64,000 nt of DNA from an uncultured Ruminiclostridium sp. Lineage in GTDB: Bacteria > Bacillota > Clostridia > Oscillospirales > Ruminococcaceae. Below the pieces are notes generated by a model. It made no database searches and was not told where the DNA came from. It saw nothing but the letters and a program-made list of their open reading frames with translations. This document shows, one piece after another, positions 36,617 through 42,575 of the stretch. The stretch lies in the NCBI GenBank assembly GCA_947627695.1, contig CANQXF010000006.1:1-64000 (forward strand), in the 5' to 3' direction. The translations under genes were made by a program, and so were the position numbers. The first letter of the stretch is position 1. Every line of letters starts with the position of its first letter.

Positions 36617-37327
36617 ATGAACATGAAGAAAATCATGGCAGGCGTTGTTGCTTCCGCTCTGGCTGTAAGCACAATGGCTGTTGCTGCTTTTGCAGACGCT
36701 CTTATGACTAAGACGGGCAACGAATCAAGCGCTGAACTGTATGATGTTGATTTTACAGGCTTGACTGAAGAACAGGTTAGCTCCATCACCAAGATCGAAG
36801 CTAAGGTTTCTGTAACCACTGATATGGTAAACGGCTGTATCGGTTACAACAATGCTGCTGACGGCAAGTGGACTGCTGTAAACAACGAAACTAAGGGCGA
36901 CGCTCCCGCTTCAAGCACTTGGGTAGCTGAATTCGAAGCAGGCGCTCTTGCTGCCAAGGACGAAGACGGCGCTCTTGCTCCTTTCGCACAGGTTCAGTTC
37001 TGGTGGGTAAACCCCTCATATGATGAGGACGGCAATGAAGGCGATCCCGGCACTGCTACTCTCGAAAGCGTAACTCTGTATGACGCAGCAGGCAATGTTG
37101 TTGCTCCCGCAGCTGCTGGCGGCGCTACCGGCGGTACCACTGGCGGCACAACCGACAACGAAGGTGACGGCGAAGGCGAAACCACCACTGCTCCTGACAA
37201 CGGCAACACCAGCACTCCTACTGAAGACAAGAACACTCCTGACACAGGCGTTGAAGGCGTAGCAGTTGTTGCAGGTCTTGCAATCGTAGCTGCAGGCGCA
37301 GTTGTAGTTGCTAAGAAGAGAAAGTAA
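36617..37327 (+). CDS. Secreted surface protein with TPDTG sorting signal
   Basis: 236 residues behind GGAGG. Signal peptide MNMKKIMAGVVASALAVSTM. One beta-rich domain of about 135 residues ('ITKIEAKVSVTTDMVNGCIG', 'AQVQFWWVNPSYDEDGNEGD', 'ATLESVTLYDAAGNVVAP') is compatible with a carbohydrate-binding module but not identified. Then a Gly/Thr/Asp linker and the end NTPDTGVEGVAVVAGLAIVA with AKKRK. P-D-T-G, hydrophobic helix and basic tail suggest sortase anchoring. This C-terminus is almost identical in genes 37503 and 39825. Confidence 0.82.
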   Translation: MNMKKIMAGVVASALAVSTMAVAAFADALMTKTGNESSAELYDVDFTGLTEEQVSSITKIEAKVSVTTDMVNGCIGYNNAADGKWTAVNNETKGDAPASSTWVAEFEAGALAAKDEDGALAPFAQVQFWWVNPSYDEDGNEGDPGTATLESVTLYDAAGNVVAPAAAGGATGGTTGGTTDNEGDGEGETTTAPDNGNTSTPTEDKNTPDTGVEGVAVVAGLAIVAAGAVVVAKKRK

Positions 37328-37346
37328 TTTCCCTCGAAACAAAACG

Positions 37347-37373
37347 AAAAGGACGGTTCGCCGTCCTTTTTTG
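37347..37373 (+). terminator. Intrinsic terminator
   Basis: AAAAGGACGG / CCGTCCTTTTTT with a TTCG loop. Confidence 0.85.
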
Positions 37374-37418
37374 TTGCAAAGTTATAGGAAACAAGGACAG
37401 AATTGTGTATTTTAACGA

Positions 37419-37447
37419 TTGATTTATTCAGTAATTTAAGTTATAAT
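37419..37447 (+). promoter_or_regulatory. Promoter of secreted protein gene 37503
   Basis: TTGATT (37419-37424), 17-bp spacer, TATAAT (37442-37447). Confidence 0.7.
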
Positions 37448-37502
37448 TATACTAACACAAAAGTGCAAAAAAGTACTTTTGAATTTTAAGGAGGAATTAC
37501 AT

Positions 37503-38267
37503 ATGAATTTTAAGAAAATTCTTGGCGCTGCCGTTGCATCAGTTATGGCTGTAAGCACAATGGCAGTTGCTGCAAATGCGGCTACCGCAGGATTGATTTT
37601 TAAGACTAATGCTTGGACATTCCGCAACAGTCTTGACCAGTCTAAGGCTATTTGGTGGGATGAATTTGATGAGGGTAACGAGTTTGATACTTGGAATCTT
37701 AACGATGTTGAGATCACCGCTGACGGTCAGTACACTGTATCTTTTGAGAAGAACATAATGGAAGACTGCAAGGACGGTCCTGAAAGCTCTTGGGTTGTTT
37801 TGAAACTTCAGACAAATATTCCCGCTGCTGATTACCCTGATCTTCAGATCACTATTGACAGCCTGAAGGTTGACGGTAAGGAAGTTGAAGCAGCAAAGAC
37901 TGCTATTCTTGGCGCTGAAGCTAAGGAAGCAGGTGACTTTGATGATGCTACTGTAATGGCTAATGGCGATTGCTATTGTGTTGGTTTCTACAATCAGTGG
38001 AATGATAAACAGACTGTTATTGACGGCCTTGCTGATTTCGGCGGCAAGGTAGAATGCACCTTCACTGTAAGCGGTTTTGCTGCTGCAAGCACTGAAGACA
38101 CTGAAGGCACCGAAGGCACCGAAGGCACTGAAGGCGACAACGGCAACACCGAAGCTCCTTCCGATGACAAGGGCACTCCTGACACCGGCGTTGAGGGTGT
38201 AGCAGTTGTAGCCGGTATAGCTGTTCTGGCTGCTGGCGCGATCGTAGTTGCAAAGAAGAGAAAGTAA
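37503..38267 (+). CDS. Secreted surface protein with TPDTG sorting signal
   Basis: 254 residues from ATG 37503 (GGAGG 8 bases upstream, preferred over an in-frame Met at 37479). Signal peptide MNFKKILGAAVASVMAVSTM. Single beta-rich domain ('AGLIFKTNAWTFRNSLDQSK', 'YPDLQITIDSLKVDGKEVEA', 'DFGGKVECTFTVSGF'). Glu/Gly/Thr repeat linker (TEGTEGTEG). Sorting-type end GTPDTGVEGVAVVAGIAVLA + AKKRK. A paralogue of 36617 and 39825. The toxin-antitoxin array begins directly after its terminator. Confidence 0.82.
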   Translation: MNFKKILGAAVASVMAVSTMAVAANAATAGLIFKTNAWTFRNSLDQSKAIWWDEFDEGNEFDTWNLNDVEITADGQYTVSFEKNIMEDCKDGPESSWVVLKLQTNIPAADYPDLQITIDSLKVDGKEVEAAKTAILGAEAKEAGDFDDATVMANGDCYCVGFYNQWNDKQTVIDGLADFGGKVECTFTVSGFAAASTEDTEGTEGTEGTEGDNGNTEAPSDDKGTPDTGVEGVAVVAGIAVLAAGAIVVAKKRK

Positions 38268-38282
38268 TCTCTCACAATTAAA

Positions 38283-38314
38283 AAAATACCCTCGGACATT
38301 CTGAGGGTATTTTA
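38283..38314 (+). terminator. Terminator of gene 37503 (ATACCCTC-type stem)
   Basis: ATACCCTC (38287-38294) / GAGGGTAT (38303-38310) then T-rich. The same stem recurs in the antitoxin RNA terminators downstream. Confidence 0.8.
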
Positions 38315-38356
38315 TTTTCTCTTGACATTTTATAAGGATTATGCTATACTATATCT

Positions 38357-38437
38357 GACAAATCGAGACGATTATATTTGTCATTACTTTTCACCAAATA
38401 ATAAAACCCCCGAAAGCTGCAACTTTCGGGGGTTTTA
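38357..38437 (+). ncRNA. Antitoxin-type small RNA 1 (partner of toxin A1)
   Basis: About 80 nt. Promoter TTGACA (38322-38327), 17-bp spacer, TATACT (38345-38350). Ends at a hairpin CCCCCGAAAG (38407-38416) / CTTTCGGGGG (38423-38432) with T-runs on both sides, so it also terminates the convergent toxin mRNA. The RNA repeats two stretches of the toxin gene's plus strand: GAGACGATTAT (38365-38375 = 38528-38538) and TGTCATTAC (38379-38387 = 38548-38556), with nearby TTCACC. The second covers the complement of the toxin start codon. It can therefore pair with toxin mRNA at the terminator loop and at the start region, as RNA II does in the par locus of pAD1. Confidence 0.75.
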
Positions 38438-38454
38438 TTATGGCTCAGTATTGG

Positions 38455-38553
38455 TCACCTTTTCTTCCTGACGAGCCAATCGTATATGTAGCTTGCAGCC
38501 ACACCTGCGACGACAGAAAGAACAAAAGAGACGATTATTTCTTCAGCTGTCAT
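38455..38553 (-). CDS. Fst-like type I toxin peptide A1
   Basis: 32 residues, opening MTAEEIIVSFVLSVVAG, with one membrane helix and ending YIYDWLVRKKR. ATG 38553 has GGGAGGT 7 bases upstream. Own promoter on the minus strand: TTGACA (38629-38624), 17-bp spacer, TATAAT (38606-38601). The leader hairpin CCCTT-CAA-AAGGG (38565-38577) covers part of the ribosome-binding site. Size, single hydrophobic helix and charged C-terminus match Fst/Ldr-type membrane toxins. Toxicity is inferred, not shown. Its 3' end converges on small RNA 1. Confidence 0.75.
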   Translation of the reverse strand: MTAEEIIVSFVLSVVAGVAASYIYDWLVRKKR

Positions 38554-38675
38554 TACCTTCACCTCCCTTCAAAAGGGATAGTTGTGTGACCAACGGTTTT
38601 ATTATATCATTTCGCCTATTGCTTGTCAATTTATCTGCTCTTGACGTTTTGCGGGTATTATGCTATAATACGTTA

Positions 38676-38757
38676 CAGAAAGTTGGACATAACGAAGCAG
38701 CTTATCACCAGGTCTTGTCAAATGAAATACCCTCAGAGGGCTATTCCGAGGGTATTT
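38676..38757 (+). ncRNA. Orphan antitoxin-type small RNA 2
   Basis: Promoter TTGACG (38641-38646), 17-bp spacer, TATAAT (38664-38669). Terminator stem AAATACCCTC.../...GAGGGTATTT (38726-38757). Its body (TTACAGAAAGTTGGACATAA, then CAGCTTATCACC) has the layout of small RNAs 3 and 4, but no toxin gene follows: the promoter of small RNA 3 starts 10 bp after the terminator. The matching toxin appears to have been deleted. Confidence 0.65.
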
Positions 38758-38802
38758 CAAATTCTTCTTGACATTTTGTGAGGAATATGTTATACTATGC
38801 TA

Positions 38803-38885
38803 CAGAAAGTTGTATGCAGTGTAACAACTTATCACCAAATCTTGTCAAATGAAATACCCTCGGAGTGCAGATCCGAGGGTATTTT
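38803..38885 (+). ncRNA. Antitoxin-type small RNA 3 (partner of toxin B1)
   Basis: Promoter TTGACA (38768-38773), 17-bp spacer, TATACT (38791-38796). Terminator ATACCCTCGGA (38855-38865) / TCCGAGGGTAT (38872-38882). It carries ATGCAGTGTAACA (38814-38826), identical to 38982-38994 on the plus strand of toxin B1, which includes most of the complement of the start codon; TCACC follows in both. Predicted to pair with the toxin B1 start region. Confidence 0.75.
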
Positions 38886-38890
38886 CATGA

Positions 38891-38995
38891 CTATTTTCTG
38901 TCGGCTTTGCTCAGTCTGTCAAGCAGGCGGCATATGTAATAGCCAACAATGCGACCTAAAACAGACGTCGCAAAAGTCAAGATGCAGTGTAACAT
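38891..38995 (-). CDS. Fst-like type I toxin peptide B1
   Basis: 34 residues, opening MLHCILTFATSVLGRIVGYY and ending RLSKADRK. ATG 38995 with GGAGGT 8 bases upstream. Minus-strand promoter TTGACA (39070-39065), 17-bp spacer, TATAAT (39047-39042). In the leader, CTTCTCC pairs with GGAGGAG (39006-39023), hiding the ribosome-binding site. This family B differs from family A but shares length, one helix and a basic/acidic tail with Fst. Convergent with small RNA 3. Confidence 0.75.
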   Translation of the reverse strand: MLHCILTFATSVLGRIVGYYICRLLDRLSKADRK

Positions 38996-39116
38996 AGCTT
39001 CTCACCTCCTCCCGTCGGAGAAGTTTTAAGCCGACAACAAAATTATACCATTTCGCCTATAGCTTGTCAATTTATCTCCTCTTGACATTTCATAGGCAAC
39101 GTGGTATAATATGCCT

Positions 39117-39200
39117 TGGAAAGTGATATATGCTCAACTACTATCACCATCTCTCGCAAGAAAGAACACCCTCGGAGTGCTGGTCCGAGGGTGTTTTTCC
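39117..39200 (+). ncRNA. Antitoxin-type small RNA 4 (partner of toxin B2)
   Basis: Promoter TTGACA (39082-39087), 17-bp spacer, TATAAT (39105-39110). Terminator AACACCCTCGGA (39165-39176) / TCCGAGGGTGTT (39184-39195). It shares ATATGCTCAAC (39128-39138 = 39294-39304) and CTATCACC (39141-39148 = 39310-39317) with the plus strand of toxin B2, on either side of the toxin start codon and into its ribosome-binding site. Confidence 0.75.
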
Positions 39201-39307
39201 TACTTCTTGTCGGCTTTTTTATGTAGTCTGTCCAGAATTCGGCATACGAAGTAGGCAGTTATGCGCGCTGCAACAGACAACAAAAAGGAAATAATATGCT
39301 CAACCAC
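39200..39307 (-). CDS. Fst-like type I toxin peptide B2
   Basis: 35 residues, opening MVEHIISFLLSVAARITAYF and ending HKKADKK, related to B1 (shared RI..Y..CR.LDRL pattern). Starts at GTG 39307, 7 bases after GGAGGT. Minus-strand promoter TTGACA (39381-39376), 17-bp spacer, TATAAT (39358-39353). Same leader hairpin as B1 (39317-39334). Convergent with small RNA 4. Confidence 0.75.
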   Translation of the reverse strand: MVEHIISFLLSVAARITAYFVCRILDRLHKKADKK

Positions 39308-39426
39308 AGCTATCACCTCCTCCCGTCGGAGAAGCTTTAAGCCGACAACAAAATTATACCATTTCGCCTATAGCTTGTCAATTTTTTGCTCTTGACATTT
39401 TGGGAGGAATATGTTATACTATATTC

Positions 39427-39505
39427 GACAAATCGAGACGACCGCTTCTTGTCATGATTTATCACAAAAAGAACCCCCGAAAGCTGCAACTTTCGGGGGT
39501 TTTGT
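39427..39505 (+). ncRNA. Antitoxin-type small RNA 5 (partner of toxin A2)
   Basis: Promoter TTGACA (39392-39397), 17-bp spacer, TATACT (39415-39420). Terminator CCCCCGAAAG (39474-39483) / CTTTCGGGGG (39490-39499), the same as in module A1. Shares GACCGCTTCTT (39440-39450 = 39600-39610) with the plus strand of toxin A2, and GTCATGATTTATCAC (39451-39465) is near-identical to 39616-39630 across the GTG start. Confidence 0.75.
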
Positions 39506-39521
39506 TACGGCTCAGTATTGG

Positions 39522-39620
39522 TCACCTTTTCTTTCTGCTGAGCCAGTCGTATATGTAGCTTGCAGCCACACCTGCGACAACGGAAAGAACAAAAGAAAAG
39601 ACCGCTTCTTCTAATGTCAC
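39522..39620 (-). CDS. Fst-like type I toxin peptide A2
   Basis: 32 residues, opening MTLEEAVFSFVLSVVAG and ending YIYDWLSRKKR; all but seven residues match A1. Starts at GTG 39620, 8 bases after GGGAGGT. Minus-strand promoter TTGACA (39698-39693), 18-bp spacer, TATAAT (39674-39669). Leader hairpin CCCTT-CAA-GAGGG over the ribosome-binding site. Convergent with small RNA 5. Confidence 0.75.
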   Translation of the reverse strand: MTLEEAVFSFVLSVVAGVAASYIYDWLSRKKR

Positions 39621-39759
39621 GAAATATCACCTCCCTTCAAGAGGGATAGTTGTGTAACCAACGGTTTTATTATAACATTTCGCTTATTAGCTTGTCAAAC
39701 CTCGTCAAAACGGAAAAGTTTCACCAAATGTAAACGTTTAATATTGGTAAAAATGCTGA

Positions 39760-39788
39760 TTGTATTTCACACTTTATTTAGTTATAAT
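39760..39788 (+). promoter_or_regulatory. Promoter of secreted protein gene 39825
   Basis: TTGTAT (39760-39765), 17-bp spacer, TATAAT (39783-39788). Confidence 0.7.
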
Positions 39789-39824
39789 AATAGTACAAAA
39801 TTTTTTATTGGAGGAAAACCTAAA

Positions 39825-40607
39825 ATGAATGTTAAAAAGATTCTGGCAGGTACCGTTGCTTCTGTAATGGCAGTAACGAGCCTTGCAGCTATTACAAGTG
39901 CAGCTGACGTTACCGTAGAACAAGGTGTATTTGTTCTTGGTTTCGGCGATGGCGACTGGAAAGCTGCTTTCTGGGGCAAATCTGATGATACGCTTGATGC
40001 AAGCTATGAAACTACTGCTAAGCTGGACGGCAACGGCACCTACACTGTTGCAGTAGACCTTTCTAAGGGCTACACCGCTGACGGTTGGGAAGATGAAGCA
40101 ACCGGCGATCCTTTGACGCTTACTACCGGTAACAGCATCGGCGCTATGGGCATACAGATTTACGGTGAGTATCCTACTCTCGGCGTTAACATTACCAAGG
40201 TAGTAGTTGATGGCGTTGAGCAGACTCTGACAGGCGCAAGCTACACCAACGATGAAGACGGCGGCAGAAGAACCAACATCTATAACGAATGGGCTAATTT
40301 TGACGCTACAAAGGAAGATCATATTTCCAAGGATCCTGATAATGCTTCTGCTACTCTGATCGACAAGGCTGCTATTACTGAGTGGTCCAAGATCGAAGTT
40401 ACTTTTGAAGTATATGGTCTTGAAGAAGACAATTCAGGCAGCACCGGCAACGAAGGTGACACCACCACTGCTCCTGACAATGGCGACACCAATACTACCA
40501 CTCCTGACAAGAACACTCCTGACACCGGCGTTGAAGGTGTAGCAGTTGTTGCAGGTCTTGCAATCGTAGCTGCTGGCGCAGTTGTAGTTGCTAAGAAGAG
40601 AAAGTAA
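39825..40607 (+). CDS. Secreted surface protein with TPDTG sorting signal
   Basis: 260 residues from ATG 39825 (GGAGG upstream, inside the long open frame). Signal peptide MNVKKILAGTVASVMAVTSL. Beta-rich domain ('VTVEQGVFVLGFGDGDWKAA', 'PTLGVNITKVVVDGVEQTLT', 'EWSKIEVTFEVYGL'). Thr/Asp linker, then NTPDTGVEGVAVVAGLAIVA + AKKRK as in 36617. Paralogue separated from its siblings by the toxin-antitoxin array. Likely sortase-anchored; no sortase gene is in the window. Confidence 0.82.
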   Translation: MNVKKILAGTVASVMAVTSLAAITSAADVTVEQGVFVLGFGDGDWKAAFWGKSDDTLDASYETTAKLDGNGTYTVAVDLSKGYTADGWEDEATGDPLTLTTGNSIGAMGIQIYGEYPTLGVNITKVVVDGVEQTLTGASYTNDEDGGRRTNIYNEWANFDATKEDHISKDPDNASATLIDKAAITEWSKIEVTFEVYGLEEDNSGSTGNEGDTTTAPDNGDTNTTTPDKNTPDTGVEGVAVVAGLAIVAAGAVVVAKKRK

Positions 40608-40632
40608 TCTCTCACGGTAAACGTTAAACAAC

Positions 40633-40664
40633 AAATACCCTCGGTTCTTCCGAGGGTATTTTAT
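40633..40664 (+). terminator. Terminator of gene 39825 (ATACCCTCGG-type stem)
   Basis: ATACCCTCGG / CCGAGGGTAT around TTCTT, then T-rich; the same stem family as the antitoxin RNAs. The promoter of small RNA 6 begins within 6 bp. Confidence 0.8.
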
Positions 40665-40700
40665 ATTGACAAATCAATGCGGTTGTGGTATGATTATCAC

Positions 40701-40780
40701 AGTAGGAAAATAGTGATGTAAATCGGGTTCACCCTCAAAAGCAAATACCCTCGGAAATGCGACTTCCGAGGGTATTTTTA
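40701..40780 (+). ncRNA. Orphan antitoxin-type small RNA 6 with shared terminator
   Basis: Promoter TTGACA (40666-40671), 17-bp spacer, TATGAT (40689-40694). Terminator AAATACCCTCGGAA (40743-40756) / TTCCGAGGGTATTTTT from 40764. The hairpin also closes the convergent oadA-like gene, whose stop is at 40785. The layout copies the array RNAs but no toxin gene is present. Could instead be a promoter-like remnant. Confidence 0.5.
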
Positions 40781-40784
40781 TGTT

Positions 40785-42179
40785 TTACACAGGCATTACC
40801 TTGTTAGCTTTATCAGCGTGAACGTTGTCGATACCGCACTGCTTATCCCTGCGCTTCTCGAAGAACTTCTCCGCCACCTGACCGAACATAGCGTAGCTGA
40901 GAACGTCCTCCTCCTGCTGTGTCCACTTGGCGGCCTCCTCTTTCAGCTTGTCAAGCTCAGGCTCGATAAGGTCGGCAGGACGGCAGTCGATAGGCTCTTC
41001 GTCGCCGATTATCCTCTTTCTGAAATCAGGGTCTATGGCAACGGGCGTTCTGCCGTATTCGCCGCGTACAAGCCCCTTAAATTCCTTTGTAACGGTCTTG
41101 TACCTTTCACCCATAATCACGTTGAACACCGCCTGAGTGCCAACGATCTGGCTGGTAGGAGTTACCAGCGGAGGATAACCTGCGTCCTCCCTGACTCTGG
41201 GTACTTCCTGCAAAACCTCGTCCAGCTTGTCGGATTTTCCCGCCTGTTTCAGCTGGGAGATAAGGTTGGAAAGCATTCCGCCGGGAACCTGATACAGCAG
41301 AGTGTTGGCGTTTACACCCATTACCTTGGGGTCAAGCTGACCACTCTTGATGTACTTTTCACGGAGGGTCTGGAAGTAGTCCCTCACCTCGTTCAAAGCG
41401 TGCAGGTCAAGTCCCGTGTCGTATTCCGTGCCCTGCAAAGCCGCAACCATAGATTCGGTGGCAGGGTGGCTCGTTCCCATAGCGAGAGGGGAAATAGCGG
41501 TGTCTATAACGTCTGCTCCCGCCTCAATGCCTTTCAGCAAAGACATTGATGCAAGTCCCGAGGTGTAGTGGGAGTGGAGCTGGATAGGAATTTTAACAGC
41601 CGATTTCAGCGCTTTTACAAGCTCGTAGGTGGTGTAAGGCTTCAGCAGTCCCGCCATATCCTTTATGCAGATACTGTCTGCTCCCTCGTCCTCAAGCTGC
41701 TTTGCGAACTCAACGAATTTTTCGTTGGTGTGAACAGGGCTGAGAGTGTAGCTTATACAGCCCTGAAAATGCGCGCCCTCTTTCTTTGCGGCTTTGATAG
41801 AGGTCTTCATATTGCGTATATCGTTCAGCGCGTCAAAAATGCGGATCACGTCTATTCCGTTTGCAACGCATTTCTGCACGAAGTATTCAAGAACGTCGTC
41901 CGCATAGTGGCGGTAGCCCAGCATATTCTGCCCTCTGAACAGCATTTGCAGCTTTGTGTTTGGCATTTCCTTGCGCAAAGTCCTCAGTCTGTCCCAAGGG
42001 TCCTCGTCAAGAAATCTCAGGCAAGCGTCAAAGGTGGCGCCGCCCCAGCATTCCACCGAGTGATAGCCTATCTTGTCCATCGTGCTGAGAATAGGCTTCA
42101 TCTCGTCCATAGTCATTCGTGTTGCGATAAGGGACTGATGAGCGTCACGCAGCACGGTTTCGGTAATTCCAACTTTCAT
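40785..42179 (-). CDS. oadA: Pyruvate/oxaloacetate carboxyltransferase subunit (OadA-like, 5S-like)
   Basis: 464 residues. HMGL-like barrel: 'ITETVLRDAHQSLIATRMTM' with the metal Asp, 'SVECWGGATFDACLRFLDED', 'NGIDVIRIFDALNDIRNM', 'ICIKDMAGLLKP' with the carbamylated-Lys region and 'IPIQLHSHYTSGLASMSLL'. It lacks the C-terminal biotin domain of full-length OadA; biotin is on a separate carrier encoded 19 bp upstream. Adds or removes CO2 between pyruvate/oxaloacetate and biotin. With the next two genes it resembles the three-subunit transcarboxylase. Confidence 0.9.
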   Translation of the reverse strand: MKVGITETVLRDAHQSLIATRMTMDEMKPILSTMDKIGYHSVECWGGATFDACLRFLDEDPWDRLRTLRKEMPNTKLQMLFRGQNMLGYRHYADDVLEYFVQKCVANGIDVIRIFDALNDIRNMKTSIKAAKKEGAHFQGCISYTLSPVHTNEKFVEFAKQLEDEGADSICIKDMAGLLKPYTTYELVKALKSAVKIPIQLHSHYTSGLASMSLLKGIEAGADVIDTAISPLAMGTSHPATESMVAALQGTEYDTGLDLHALNEVRDYFQTLREKYIKSGQLDPKVMGVNANTLLYQVPGGMLSNLISQLKQAGKSDKLDEVLQEVPRVREDAGYPPLVTPTSQIVGTQAVFNVIMGERYKTVTKEFKGLVRGEYGRTPVAIDPDFRKRIIGDEEPIDCRPADLIEPELDKLKEEAAKWTQQEEDVLSYAMFGQVAEKFFEKRRDKQCGIDNVHADKANKVMPV

Positions 42180-42198
42180 AAAAGGACGTCCTTTCTAA

Positions 42199-42558
42199 TT
42201 ATGCGTTAAGAGTAGCGATAACGGAGCCTGTGGAAACGCTGTCGCCCTTGTTCACCGCAATAGATGCGATAACGCCGTCGCGGTCGGCAACGATGTCGTT
42301 TTCCATCTTCATAGCTTCAAGCACGGCAATAACTGTGCCGTTGCTCACCTTGTCCCCTACCTTTGCCTTGACCTCAACGATAGTGCCGGGCATAGGCGCG
42401 CTTATCTTAACGTTTCCCTGTGCGCCTGCGGCGGCTTTGGGAGCAGCCTTGGGGGCGGCGGGAACAGGTGCGGCAGCGGGAGCAGCTGCGTCGGCGGCAA
42501 CCTCCTCCACCGTCACGTCGTATGCATTTCCGTTTACAGTAATATTGTATCTTTTCAT
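42199..42558 (-). CDS. Biotin carboxyl carrier protein
   Basis: 119 residues. Short N-terminal strand domain, an Ala/Pro-rich flexible linker, then a biotinyl domain with 'ISAPMPGTIVEVKAKVGDKV' and the biotin site 'VLEAMKMENDIVADRDG' (Lys of AMKM). Carries CO2 between the two carboxyltransferase subunits encoded on either side. Confidence 0.93.
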   Translation of the reverse strand: MKRYNITVNGNAYDVTVEEVAADAAAPAAAPVPAAPKAAPKAAAGAQGNVKISAPMPGTIVEVKAKVGDKVSNGTVIAVLEAMKMENDIVADRDGVIASIAVNKGDSVSTGSVIATLNA

Positions 42559-42575
42559 CTGGAAATCCTCCTGAT

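Noticed and set aside
38601-38670. Riboswitch or attenuator explanation for the repeated promoter-hairpin units
   Set aside because: Each hairpin is followed by an opposite-strand gene, not a downstream gene in the same sense, and the conserved parts match the opposing start regions rather than an aptamer.
38340-39620. Plus-strand small proteins across the toxin array
   Set aside because: Short plus-strand frames exist, but none has a ribosome-binding site at its start, and they run through the terminators and the complements of the toxin genes. The minus-strand peptides have strong sites, promoters and conserved pairs.
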